The translations under genes and the position numbers were made by a program. Shown in pieces: positions 51,476 to 59,656 of a DNA stretch of 64,000 bases. The DNA lies in the NCBI RefSeq assembly GCF_000009625.1, contig NC_002678.2, positions 6,604,001-6,668,000 of the forward strand, written 5' to 3'. Position 1 is the stretch's first letter, and each line of letters begins with the position of its first letter. The stretch is from Mesorhizobium japonicum MAFF 303099 (GTDB lineage Bacteria > Pseudomonadota > Alphaproteobacteria > Rhizobiales > Rhizobiaceae). Under the pieces are notes generated by a model, which saw only the letters and a list, made by a program, of their open reading frames with translations, was not told the DNA's origin and made no database searches.

Positions 51476-52552
51476 ATGATATCGGATACAGGGAAGCCCG
51501 AGGCGGTCGAGCAACTGCTCGATACGCCCGAACTCGCGACCGCGCTGGAGAGCGAACAGTTCAAGAAATTCCTCGATCAGGTGCCTATTGCGATCGCCGT
51601 TTCAGACCTGATCGAAACGGAGCGCGTCGTTTATGCCAATCCGGAATTCGAAAAACTCTCCGGCCTGAAGGCCGCCAGTCTGGCGCGAAAAAACTGGGCA
51701 GCGCTGTCCGGGACTGGGATCCGTGAGCAGAAGGACAAGGCGCTGGCCGAGAGCGTTATCAATGAAACGGATTTCGTCGGCACTTTCCGGCTGGAGCGCG
51801 GTGTCGACGGACCAGCAGTCGTTGACGCCTACTCAAATTTGATAGTGGACGACGACGGCAAGACTTGTTTCCGGCTGGTTGCCTTGGTGGACGTATCCAT
51901 TCACGGTGAAGAGGCGCCCTCGGTTGAGGAGCGTGTTCGGGAAAAGGATACATTGCTGCGGGAACTGCAGCATCGGGTAAAAAACAATCTCCAGATGATC
52001 ACCGCACTCATCCGGCTGGAGACCCGCAATGCGGCGGAGCCCGATCAGAAACGGTTCGAGAGGTTGGCCGGGCGCGTCGACGCTCTTGCGATACTCTACC
52101 AGGCGCTGTCGAATGACGAGCAGAACGATGAGGTCGATCTCGGCATCTACCTCAGCCAGATAGCATCTGCGGTAATGGCTTCGCATGCCGTCGAAGGCAT
52201 ACGCCTGGACATGAAAGTGGATACCTATCCCGTCTCGATCAACGTTGCGATGCCGACGGGGCTCGTTGTGAACGAATTGCTGACGAATGCGCTCAAACAC
52301 GGCTTCAAGGGACGAGAAGGCGGCACGATAACGCTTCACAGCGTGGTCGATGGCGACGGATGCCGCATCACTATCGCCGATGACGGAGTTGGCTTGCCGC
52401 AGGGCGAGACTTGGCCGAAGCCCGGCAAGCTTGGCGCACTGATCGCGCGCTCCTTGACCGAGAACGCCAAAGCGCACTTCGAAGTCAAATCCAGCGCCAC
52501 TGAAGGGACCAGGGTCACCATTGTTTTCAAGCGATCGGCGGCGACGAGCTGA
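51476..52552 (+). CDS. PAS-HisKA_2 sensor histidine kinase
   Basis: A 358-residue soluble kinase: PAS domain (about residues 28-140, VPIAIAVSDLIETERVVYAN), then R-E-L-Q-H-R-V-K-N-N-L-Q-M-I with His166 and a HATPase with N-E-L-L-T-N-A-L-K-H-G-F and A-D-D-G-V-G-L. This is the HisKA_2 form that signals to PhyR-like or LovR-type receivers. It lies 87 bases behind the HWE kinase on the same strand, so the three may share a transcript. No PhyR, NepR or EcfG gene is present in the window. Confidence 0.85.
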   Translation: MISDTGKPEAVEQLLDTPELATALESEQFKKFLDQVPIAIAVSDLIETERVVYANPEFEKLSGLKAASLARKNWAALSGTGIREQKDKALAESVINETDFVGTFRLERGVDGPAVVDAYSNLIVDDDGKTCFRLVALVDVSIHGEEAPSVEERVREKDTLLRELQHRVKNNLQMITALIRLETRNAAEPDQKRFERLAGRVDALAILYQALSNDEQNDEVDLGIYLSQIASAVMASHAVEGIRLDMKVDTYPVSINVAMPTGLVVNELLTNALKHGFKGREGGTITLHSVVDGDGCRITIADDGVGLPQGETWPKPGKLGALIARSLTENAKAHFEVKSSATEGTRVTIVFKRSAATS

Positions 52553-52661
52553 CGATGTTCTATGCTGCGGTTTGAGTGGCTCGTCCATGCGACTGTCATG
52601 CATGGACCTGACGTCAATATCGTGGCTCCGGCTGCAGGCCGCGGCTGACTAGGTGGCGGCA

Positions 52662-53014
52662 CTACATTTCTATCTCTTGTGCTGAACGCCTCGTAAGATC
52701 CTTTGGGATCTCGCCTACCAGCACGGCCGAAAGTTTCTGGTGGTAATGCTTGCGAAGTTCACCAAGCGTGCGTGGGGCAGCGATGACGATCAGATTGGCA
52801 ATTTGACCGCCGAGGACCTGACGATTGAGCAGATCGGCGGTACCGGCCGCAAAAGCCGCGTCTTCTCGTCCACCGGCTTGAACACGGGCGGAAGGAACTG
52901 ATGCCGCAGCCCGCTCGTATCCATGACGTCACCAACTACGGCGACGAAGAGTTCGTTCTCGAACAGCCGGTACATTTCGGTGTCGTCGTCATAGAGGCGC
53001 TTCGATGCGGTCAT
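52662..53014 (-). pseudogene. Frameshifted host-attachment-type protein
   Basis: ATG 53014 begins M-T-A-S-K-R-L-Y and continues M-Y-R-L-F-E-N-E-L, then G-L-R-H-Q-F-L-P-P-V-F. Near 52865 the frame breaks; the next frame continues A-F-A-A-G-T-A-D-L-L-N-R-Q-V-L-G-G-Q-I, then VIAAPRTLGELRKHYHQKLS and E-I-P-K-D-L-T. This is the host_attach/baeRF-like family, found in rhizobia and named after plant attachment. One lost or gained base explains the break. Confidence 0.7.
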
Positions 53015-53164
53015 GAGGCCTGACTCCAGCCGGTGATGGACTGTGTGTTGTGGTGTCCTACCGTTCATTCCGACGGCAGCCCGATCTTGTTTTGTTCTAC
53101 AGTCCGTTCCCTGGCAGCGAGGAAAATGCCGCACGATAGATCGACCTTTGCCCTTGCCTCAGTG

Positions 53165-53980
53165 TCAAATGACATCAGGCTCGGCCTTTCTCCGTAAACG
53201 TCCATGCATGGCGACGTGGGTGATGGAGTTGTGGGGTGGGGCAGGGCGCTCCTGAAGCCGAATGCCCTTTGCCCAGAGCCGCAGCGCCTCCCAATGGATG
53301 CCGGCGGTCACCTTGAGTGTCAGCAGAGGATACGAGATGAATGCGCGCAGCAGACTGGCATCGCTCAGCGCCCGCCGCTTGCCGGCGAAGCTTGCCACCA
53401 TCAGCGGCCCTTGGTCGTCGCTGGCAGTGATGTGTATCGCGACGTTTTCGCCGGGGAGGCCGATGCGGAAGCGATAGTTCAATCCCATGGCCATGAAAGG
53501 CGAAACGTAGAAGCGCTTGTCGCAATGTTGCCTGACAGTCTCGTCGTGCCGCTCGCCGACAGGGATCAGGTAGCTGTGGCGCTGCCCAAAGGTGTTGTTG
53601 ACTTCGTAGAGGATCGCGACGAGGTCGCCCTGCCGGCTATGGCAGAAATAGATGCTGATCGGATTGAAAGCGTAGCCGAGCATGCGCGGCATCGAGAGCA
53701 GTCGGATTGGCCCCGCATCCGTCTCGATCCCTGCCGTCTTAAGCATATCTTCGACATAGGCTTTCAGCGATCCGCCCGAGCCATCACCGTGATCCGCGTC
53801 AGCGAAGCCAAACAGATTAAACCGGTTGTGTGACAACAGGCGAAGCCGCTTGCTCATCGCATCGATCTCGTCGAGGTCGAGCAGAAGGAAGAAAATGCGG
53901 TAGGAAAGGCGGTGCCGCCGCGGCTTCAGCCGCTGGTGCATTACTTTGCCAGCGTAGAGGGCTGATTTCAGCTCCGGCAT
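53165..53980 (-). CDS. DUF1365 protein (photo-oxidative stress cluster)
   Basis: A 271-residue protein with DUF1365 marks: S-A-L-Y-A-G-K-V-M-H-Q-R, LLSMPRMLGYAFNPISIYFC, V-N-N-T-F-G-Q-R-H and H-C-D-K-R-F-Y-V-S-P-F. The family is associated with the FAD oxidoreductase and cyclopropane-fatty-acid-synthase-type genes in the RpoE-ChrR regulon of alphaproteobacteria (known for Rhodobacter sphaeroides), and may make or modify an unusual membrane lipid. The ATG 53980 overlaps the FAD gene stop (TGATG); the GTG 53983 is an alternative. Confidence 0.9.
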   Translation of the reverse strand: MPELKSALYAGKVMHQRLKPRRHRLSYRIFFLLLDLDEIDAMSKRLRLLSHNRFNLFGFADADHGDGSGGSLKAYVEDMLKTAGIETDAGPIRLLSMPRMLGYAFNPISIYFCHSRQGDLVAILYEVNNTFGQRHSYLIPVGERHDETVRQHCDKRFYVSPFMAMGLNYRFRIGLPGENVAIHITASDDQGPLMVASFAGKRRALSDASLLRAFISYPLLTLKVTAGIHWEALRLWAKGIRLQERPAPPHNSITHVAMHGRLRRKAEPDVI

Positions 53981-55326
53981 CACGCCGCCTCGAGGTTGCG
54001 CCCCGCCACGGCGTCGATGATGTGAATGCGCGCCGACTCATTCGCGACGCTCCACGGCCGGCGTACACCGCCAAGCGCCTCAGCCGCCGCAAGCCCGGCC
54101 TGCAGGCCGTCCTCGTGGAAGCCGGCACCGAAATAGGCGCCGCAGAACCAGGTGTTTCGATTGCCCTGGAGCGACCACAGCCTTTGCTGCGCGCGCATCG
54201 CTGCGGCGTCGAAAGCCGGATGTTCATAGGTGTCGCGATGCAGAACGGTATTGGCCGCCGGTTCCACGACAGGATTGAGGGTGACGAAGAGCTGCCGGTC
54301 ATCAGGCAACGATTGAAGCCTGTTCATCCAGTACGAAACAGACAGTTTTCGGGTTTCACCCTGGCCCTGTGTCAAATAGTTCCAACTCGACCAGGCGCGC
54401 TTACGCCGCGGCATCAGGCGCGCATCTGCATGCAGCACCGCCTCATTGCGGCTGTAACCAAAACTGCGAAGCAGCCGCGTCTCGTCGTGGCTCGGATCGT
54501 CAAGAATGCGCAGCGCCTGGTCGGCATGGGTGGCGATAACGACGTGGTCGAAGCGGTGCTCCACGCCTTCGCAGTCGGTAAGCCAAGCCGCGCCCCGGCG
54601 CCTGGAGATTAAGCGTACGCCGCGCCCGGCATATGTACGGCCGGCGACGCTCCTCGCCAGTTGCTCGACATATTTGCGGCTGCCGCCATCGACTGTGCGC
54701 CAGGTTGGCCGGCCTGCCAGCTTTAGCAGGCCATGGTTCTGGCAGAACCGGATGAAGGCGGTCGCTGGATAGTTGCCGACATCAAGCGCCGGAGTCGACC
54801 ATATGGCTGCCGCCATAGGATAGAGATGATCCTCGCGGAATGCGGCACCATAGCCCCTGGCATCGAGATATTCGGCCAAGCTGATCTCGCCGATACGCGC
54901 GATGTCGTGGGGGGCCTCTCGATAGAAGCGCAGCAATTCCTTCAGCATTTGCCAAAAACGCAGCCTGCCGACATTGGACGGTTGTGCGAGCAGCCCGCCC
55001 AATCCGGTTCCCGAATATTCAAATCGTCCGCCGTCGAGCGAGACGGCAAATGACATGTCCGACGCCTTGGTGCGCACGCCGAGATACGAAAACAGCGCCG
55101 TCAGGTTGGGATAGGTTACTTCGTTATAGACGATGAAGCCGGTGTCGACCTGTGTGCCGCCCGCATCGACGGTATTGCTGTGGCCACCGAGCCGCCGGTC
55201 CGCCTCGAATAACGAAACCTTGTGGCGCGTTGAAAGCAGCCATGCTGCGGACAGGCCGGAGATGCCGCTGCCGACGATGGCGATGTCCATCGGCTTGTCC
55301 GCTTCGAAATAGCCGCCGATCGTCAT
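53980..55326 (-). CDS. FAD-dependent amine-oxidase-type oxidoreductase (lipid/ROS cluster)
   Basis: A 448-residue flavoprotein: D-I-A-I-V-G-S-G-I-S-G-L-S-A-A as the FAD dinucleotide fold, then F-E-A-D-R-R-L-G-G-H-S-N-T, D-T-G-F-I-V-Y-N, and a C-terminal N-T-W-F-C-G-A-Y-F-G-A-G-F-H-E-D-G (flavin end). It belongs to the COG2907 set found with DUF1365 and cyclopropane-fatty-acid genes. GGAGGG precedes the ATG, and a TGATCC-N18-TAGA promoter lies 55 bases upstream on the same strand. Reaction not known; a fatty-acid or carotenoid-type desaturation is plausible. Confidence 0.9.
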   Translation of the reverse strand: MTIGGYFEADKPMDIAIVGSGISGLSAAWLLSTRHKVSLFEADRRLGGHSNTVDAGGTQVDTGFIVYNEVTYPNLTALFSYLGVRTKASDMSFAVSLDGGRFEYSGTGLGGLLAQPSNVGRLRFWQMLKELLRFYREAPHDIARIGEISLAEYLDARGYGAAFREDHLYPMAAAIWSTPALDVGNYPATAFIRFCQNHGLLKLAGRPTWRTVDGGSRKYVEQLARSVAGRTYAGRGVRLISRRRGAAWLTDCEGVEHRFDHVVIATHADQALRILDDPSHDETRLLRSFGYSRNEAVLHADARLMPRRKRAWSSWNYLTQGQGETRKLSVSYWMNRLQSLPDDRQLFVTLNPVVEPAANTVLHRDTYEHPAFDAAAMRAQQRLWSLQGNRNTWFCGAYFGAGFHEDGLQAGLAAAEALGGVRRPWSVANESARIHIIDAVAGRNLEAA

Positions 55327-55380
55327 TCGTGCCCTCCGATTTGCTATGGAAGGGACTAACGTCCTCCCCTAGGTTTAATT

Positions 55381-55408
55381 TCTACGCAGCGGTGTGGGCT
55401 GTGGATCA
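55381..55408 (-). promoter_or_regulatory. RpoE (ECF11) promoter TGATCC-N18-TAGA
   Basis: On the minus strand TGATCC (55408-55403), 18 bases, TAGA (55384-55381), before the FAD and DUF1365 genes. It matches the form of the RpoE-ChrR promoter of Rhodobacter sphaeroides. Confidence 0.75.
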
Positions 55409-55436
55409 CCGTGTGCAGCAATCGCTGCGCGGCCAG

Positions 55437-55464
55437 TGATCCGAAAGGGATTGCCGCGCGTAAC
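55437..55464 (+). promoter_or_regulatory. RpoE (ECF11) promoter TGATCC-N18-TAAC
   Basis: TGATCC at 55437-55442, 18 bases, TAAC at 55461-55464, before the rpoE-like gene itself, implying autoregulation. It is divergent from the promoter at 55381-55408. Transcription would begin near 55471, so an ATG at 55472 would be leaderless and an inner start (GTG 55544) is worth weighing. Confidence 0.75.
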
Positions 55465-55471
55465 AGGGCTT

Positions 55472-56125
55472 ATGAATGCAGGACATCATTTCATTGCCGA
55501 CAAAGCGCTTCTTGCTTTCGATCTCGCGGAGAGCGGATTGGCGGTGACCATACGCAACGACGAGGGGAGCCTGTCGGCGCCGGAAGCGACCCGTTTGATG
55601 GCGGCAGTCGCGGCGAACCGCGATCGAGTGGCATTCGCGGCACTGTTCGGCTTCTACGCGCCGCGGCTGAAGGCTTTCCTGAAGCGTTCGGGGATGACGC
55701 CGTCCGCCGCGGAGGACGTCGTGCAAGAAACCATGCTGCTTGTCTGGAAAAAGGCGTCGTATTTCGATCCAGGGCGTGCAGGGGTGTCGACCTGGATCTT
55801 TACCATCGCCCGCAACGCGCGCATCGACCGGCTGCGCCGCGAAAGCCGACCGGCAGCCATCGCCGAAGCATTTGACCCATCGGACCAGCAGGATGCGCCG
55901 GTTTCGGGCGAGCAAGTCATTATCGCCGCGGAGCGGGAGGAGCGGCTGCGGGAGGCGCTCGATCTTCTGCCGCGAGATCAGGCCGATATCCTGAAAATGT
56001 CCTTCTATGGCGAGGTAACGCAATCCGAGATCGCCAACGCGGTCGGCATCCCGCTCGGCACCGTTAAATCACGCGTGCGGCTGGCCCTTGGCCGGCTGCG
56101 CCAAATCCTGGACGACCTCAAATGA
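55472..56125 (+). CDS. rpoE: ECF sigma factor, RpoE/ECF11 type (photo-oxidative stress)
   Basis: A 217-residue sigma factor with region 2 (FAALFGFYAPRLKAFLKRSG, then V-Q-E-T-M-L-L-V-W-K-K, then FTIARNARIDRLRRE) and region 4 (LLPRDQADILKMSFYGEVTQ, then I-P-L-G-T-V-K-S-R-V-R-L-A-L-G-R-L). These fit the ECF11 group that answers to singlet oxygen and is held by ChrR. The next gene is its ChrR with an ATGA overlap. The 42 residues before region 2 are extra compared with the family; a GTG at 55544 would shorten them by 24. The upstream promoter suits autoregulation. Confidence 0.9.
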   Translation: MNAGHHFIADKALLAFDLAESGLAVTIRNDEGSLSAPEATRLMAAVAANRDRVAFAALFGFYAPRLKAFLKRSGMTPSAAEDVVQETMLLVWKKASYFDPGRAGVSTWIFTIARNARIDRLRRESRPAAIAEAFDPSDQQDAPVSGEQVIIAAEREERLREALDLLPRDQADILKMSFYGEVTQSEIANAVGIPLGTVKSRVRLALGRLRQILDDLK

Positions 56126-56775
56126 TCAAGCATCATCCGAGTGATGAGACGCTCTTCCGTTATGCCAACGGCTCTCTCGAATCTGGGCCGCGCATCGTCG
56201 TGGCCGTCCATGTCGGCGCCTGCACGGCTTGCGCCGAGCGCATTGCCGGATTCGAAGCGCTTGGTGGCTCCCTTCTGCACGATATCGAGCCGGAGGACAT
56301 GGAACCTGGAGCCCTCGATCATGTGATGGCGATGATCGACACCGGTGAGGCCAGTCGCGCCAAGGCCGCGCCCGCCAACAGGCTTCCCCGCGCCGATGTG
56401 GGCATCCGCTTGCCTGAGGTGCTTGACGACTGTGGCATCGGGCCATGGCGCTGGATCGGGCCGGGCGTGCGCTGGAGCCGCGTGACGCTGCCTGATGACG
56501 ACAGCGCCAACGTCATGCTGCTGAAGGTCGTGGCCGGCCGCAAGCTGCCGGAGCACACGCATGCGGGCTATGAATACACCCATATACTGAAAGGGGCCTT
56601 CTCGGACGCGCGCGGCCGCTATGGCCCGGGGGATCTCGACGAGGCCGATGACGACGTTCAGCATCAGCCGATCGTGGACAAGGAAGGCGAATGTATCTGC
56701 ATTGCCGCGCTCGAAGGGCAGATGAAGCTGAGCGGCTTCTTCGGCAGGCTGATCCAGCCTCTGTTCGGCGGCTGA
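56122..56775 (+). CDS. chrR: ChrR-type zinc-binding anti-sigma factor with cupin domain
   Basis: A 217-residue protein overlapping the sigma gene by ATGA. The first part has the zinc anti-sigma set His5, His30, Cys34, Cys37 (H-V-G-A-C-T-A-C), one residue earlier than the numbering in Rhodobacter ChrR. The second part is a cupin with E-H-T-H-A-G-Y-E (His-x-His-xxx-Glu metal site) and a further His after it. In Rhodobacter the sigma factor is released when singlet oxygen triggers loss of ChrR, and the cupin domain is required for this. All key ligands are present. Confidence 0.9.
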   Translation: MIKHHPSDETLFRYANGSLESGPRIVVAVHVGACTACAERIAGFEALGGSLLHDIEPEDMEPGALDHVMAMIDTGEASRAKAAPANRLPRADVGIRLPEVLDDCGIGPWRWIGPGVRWSRVTLPDDDSANVMLLKVVAGRKLPEHTHAGYEYTHILKGAFSDARGRYGPGDLDEADDDVQHQPIVDKEGECICIAALEGQMKLSGFFGRLIQPLFGG

Positions 56776-56784
56776 GCTCCGGTA

Positions 56785-57609
56785 ATGAGCGTCGTCTCGG
56801 CTATCGTTCTAGCGGCGGCCGCTCTTTGTGCCACCATGGCGGTGGCGTGGCTGGTCGCGATACGGACTGGCAGCTCCGGGTGGGTCGATGCGATCTGGTC
56901 TTTTGCCGTCGGCATCATCGGTGCCTTCTTGGCGCTCGTCCCATTTGTTGAAGGCGACAACGATCATAGGCGATGGCTGGTCGCCCTTTTGGCGCTGGTC
57001 TGGTCGCTGCGGCTCGGCGTTCACATCGCTGGGAGGACGATCGGCGACAGCCGCGACGATCCGCGCTATCGCCAGCTGAAGCAACAATGGGGCGCAAGTT
57101 CCTCAAGCCGGCTGTTCTGGTTCCTTCAGGTACAGGCGGCCGCGGCTTTCCTGCTTGCAATGTCGATCATGGCTGCCGCCCACAAGCCGGCTCCGGAGCT
57201 GGGGCCCGGCGACTGGATCGGAGTTGCGATCTGGGTGGTGGCGATTGGCGGCGAGGCGCTGGCGGACAGGCAACTGAATGCTTTTCGAGGCGATCCTCGC
57301 AACAAGGGCAAGGTCTGCGATGTCGGCCTGTGGCGCCTATCCAGGCATCCCAATTACTTCTTCGAATGGCTGGGCTGGCTGGCATACATGGCCATCGCGA
57401 TAGGCTCCCCCTGGGCCTATCCATGGGGCTTCGCCGCACTTGCGGGCCCCATATTGATGTATTGGCTGCTGGTCCATGTCTCCGGCATCCCGCCATTGGA
57501 GGCACACATGCTGCGCTCGCGTGGGGTACAGTTCCGCCGTTATCAGGAGCGCGTAAACGCGTTCTGGCCGGGCGTGCCGATCGCGGCAACAACCCGGGAA
57601 GGGACATGA
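56785..57609 (+). CDS. DUF1295 membrane protein (steroid-reductase-like)
   Basis: A 274-residue protein with about seven helices and the C-terminal C-D-V-G-L-W-R-L-S-R-H-P-N-Y-F-F-E-W-L-G-W, the mark of the DUF1295/isoprenylcysteine-methyltransferase superfamily, including steroid 5-alpha-reductase-like lipid enzymes. The H-P-N-Y and the downstream H-V-S-G-I-P-P-L-E fit a NADPH- or SAM-using lipid-modifying enzyme. It starts 9 bases after chrR and ends in an ATGA overlap with the next gene, so they are one operon. Confidence 0.85.
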   Translation: MSVVSAIVLAAAALCATMAVAWLVAIRTGSSGWVDAIWSFAVGIIGAFLALVPFVEGDNDHRRWLVALLALVWSLRLGVHIAGRTIGDSRDDPRYRQLKQQWGASSSSRLFWFLQVQAAAAFLLAMSIMAAAHKPAPELGPGDWIGVAIWVVAIGGEALADRQLNAFRGDPRNKGKVCDVGLWRLSRHPNYFFEWLGWLAYMAIAIGSPWAYPWGFAALAGPILMYWLLVHVSGIPPLEAHMLRSRGVQFRRYQERVNAFWPGVPIAATTREGT

Positions 57610-58640
57610 CAGTGAGCCTGATCTCATCCGCAATCCGTGCCATCGAGAGCACGCCGATTCCCGATACCGCGACACGCTTTGGTATCGGCGTCCTGGTAGG
57701 AAAAACGCGCCGGACGCTAGCCAAGGCGGGGTCAGTCGATGAGAAGCAGTTTGCCTGTGCCATGGCGGACTATTCGATCGCCGAGCACGCGCAGGCCGCA
57801 AATGAGCAGCATTATGAGCTTCCGCCCGAATTCTTCGGGCTGACGCTCGGTCCCAACCGGAAATATTCCTGCTGTCTCTATCCCAAGGGCAACGAGAGCT
57901 TGGCCGAAGCCGAGATCGCGGCGCTGGAGCAGACTGTCGAGCATGCCGGCCTTGGCGACGGCCAATCCATTCTCGAGCTTGGTTGCGGCTGGGGTTCGCT
58001 GACGCTGTACATGGCTAAGCGTTTTCCGGCCGCCCGCATCGTGGCGATGTCGAATTCGACGCCGCAGCGCCTGCATATCGAAGCGGAAGCGGCGGCGCGC
58101 GGGCTGCGCAATGTCGAGGTCATTACAGCCGACATGAACGGCTTCGAGCCGCGAGAGCGCTTCGACCGCATCGTGTCGGTCGAGATGTTCGAGCATATGT
58201 CCAACTGGCGCGACCTGCTTGCCCGCATCCGAAGCTGGCTGGAGCCCGAAGGCAGGCTATTCGTCCATGTCTTCAGCCACCGCCACAGTCCCTACCGTTT
58301 CGATCATCGCGACGACGCCGACTGGATCGCACGGCATTTCTTCACCGGCGGCATCATGCCGAGTCACGGGCTGATCGGTCACTTTGCGGACTGTTTCGCC
58401 ATCGAACGCGACTGGCGTTGGAACGGCATGCACTATGCGCGCACCGCGCAGCAATGGCTTTCGCGCTTCGATGACAATTACAAGCGCATCGGCGAGATCC
58501 TTGCCGAAGTCTACGGGCGGGATGCGGCGCTTTGGCGCCGGCGCTGGCGGCTGTTCCATATGGCCACCGAAGGTCTGTTCGGTCACGATCAGGGCAGGGA
58601 ATGGGGCGTCAGCCACTATCTGCTGCGGCCGGCCTGGTAA
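57606..58640 (+). CDS. Cyclopropane-fatty-acyl-phospholipid synthase-like methyltransferase
   Basis: A 344-residue SAM-dependent enzyme. SAM motif I is L-E-L-G-C-G-W-G-S, then IVAMSNSTPQRLHIEAEAAA, F-D-R-I-V-S-V-E-M-F-E-H-M and a C-terminal WRRRWRLFHMATEGLFGHDQ, the mark of the CFA-synthase-like group in the RpoE regulon. The N-terminus is shorter than true CfaA. The family adds methyl or methylene groups to unsaturated phospholipid tails, which protects membranes from singlet oxygen damage. The ATG overlaps the stop of the DUF1295 gene. Confidence 0.9.
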   Translation: MTVSLISSAIRAIESTPIPDTATRFGIGVLVGKTRRTLAKAGSVDEKQFACAMADYSIAEHAQAANEQHYELPPEFFGLTLGPNRKYSCCLYPKGNESLAEAEIAALEQTVEHAGLGDGQSILELGCGWGSLTLYMAKRFPAARIVAMSNSTPQRLHIEAEAAARGLRNVEVITADMNGFEPRERFDRIVSVEMFEHMSNWRDLLARIRSWLEPEGRLFVHVFSHRHSPYRFDHRDDADWIARHFFTGGIMPSHGLIGHFADCFAIERDWRWNGMHYARTAQQWLSRFDDNYKRIGEILAEVYGRDAALWRRRWRLFHMATEGLFGHDQGREWGVSHYLLRPAW

Positions 58641-58641
58641 C

Positions 58642-59232
58642 ATGGAAGGACTTGCACGGCTATGGCGCCGGGTCGCCGGTTACGCGGCGCATCCCGACCC
58701 CTTGACCAGCGCGGCCAACTGGATTGCACTGGTCGTTGCCTGGAACCAGCCGTTCTACCCGCTGTACCTTTGGGCGGCGGTTGGCGCCGACAAGATAGCT
58801 CCTTCGTTTCTCACGTTCCTGTCAACGCCGATCTTTCTGGCTGTTCCGGCTGTTGCCAAACGGCATGCGCTGGCCGCCCGCGTCCTGCTGCCGCTGACTG
58901 GCATCGCCAACGGGATCGTGAGCACCAAGGCGTTCGGCGTTGGATCGGGCGTGGAGATTTTCCTGGTTCCCTGCGCACTGATCGGCGCCGCGCTGTTCAG
59001 GCCGTCGGAGCGGGCGATCGGGCTCTTTGTGGTGGGGCTTAGTGCGATGGCCTATTTCATCCCGCATCGCTTTTTCGGCGAACCGCTGGCCGGTTACACC
59101 GCCGCCGATAACAGCGCTATGGCCGGCTTGAATGCCTTGAGCGCCGCGACGCTGATCGTCTTCATCGGCTGGCTGTTGTCGGGTGCTGTGCCGGCCCCGC
59201 AACAGCCTGGCGATCAGGCGCCGCGCAGATAG
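58642..59232 (+). CDS. Polytopic membrane protein of the RpoE operon, hypothetical
   Basis: A 196-residue protein with about six helices (W-I-A-L-V-V-A-W-N-Q-P-F-Y-P-L-Y near the start, EIFLVPCALIGAALF, LFVVGLSAMAYFI). It starts one base after the CFA-like gene stop, so it is the fifth gene of the rpoE operon. The 3' end overlaps that of the converging DUF2177 gene by 19 bases. Family and function unknown to me. Confidence 0.75.
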   Translation: MEGLARLWRRVAGYAAHPDPLTSAANWIALVVAWNQPFYPLYLWAAVGADKIAPSFLTFLSTPIFLAVPAVAKRHALAARVLLPLTGIANGIVSTKAFGVGSGVEIFLVPCALIGAALFRPSERAIGLFVVGLSAMAYFIPHRFFGEPLAGYTAADNSAMAGLNALSAATLIVFIGWLLSGAVPAPQQPGDQAPRR

Positions 59233-59624
59233 TAGCGGGTCACCAGGAAGCCCACAGTGGCCGCAACCGCGCTGAGCAGCGAACCCCAGCAGATATCCGC
59301 CACAGTGATGACCGTCGGCCAGCCGCGGATCGTGGCTTGGTTGGTCAGATCGTAGGTCGCGTAGGTGAAAAAACCATAGAGCGCGCCATTCAGCGCGGCC
59401 GTTGTCCATTTCCCGCTCGAAAAAGCCGGCGACGTTGCGAAGATTATGAGACCCACAACATAGATCAGGTAGAATGCCGCAGCAGGAACAGGGTTGAATA
59501 CGTCAACCAGTATGTCCCCGACATAGCGGCGGTAAAGGCGCTGCGACATCGTCGTGAGCCATAGCGCGTCAATGGCCAGGAAAGCGATCAGAGTGGTCGT
59601 GTAGGCGACGGCATAGCGCATCAT
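59214..59624 (-). CDS. DUF2177 membrane protein
   Basis: A 136-residue protein with four helices and the DUF2177 signs: YTTTLIAFLAIDALWLTTMS, G-A-L-Y-G-F-F-T-Y-A-T-Y-D-L-T-N-Q-A-T, and a C-terminal helix. The family is often in RpoE-ChrR regulons. It lies 32 bases after the photolyase stop, last in that operon. Start ATG 59624 has GGCAGG in front; the next codon, also ATG, is an alternative. Confidence 0.85.
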   Translation of the reverse strand: MMRYAVAYTTTLIAFLAIDALWLTTMSQRLYRRYVGDILVDVFNPVPAAAFYLIYVVGLIIFATSPAFSSGKWTTAALNGALYGFFTYATYDLTNQATIRGWPTVITVADICWGSLLSAVAATVGFLVTRYYLRGA

Positions 59625-59656
59625 GGAACCTGCCCGTTGTTGTTTGATCCTCCGGC

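Noticed and set aside
48864..52552. Complete circadian KaiABC clock
   Set aside because: Only a KaiC-like protein is present; no KaiA or KaiB gene lies nearby.
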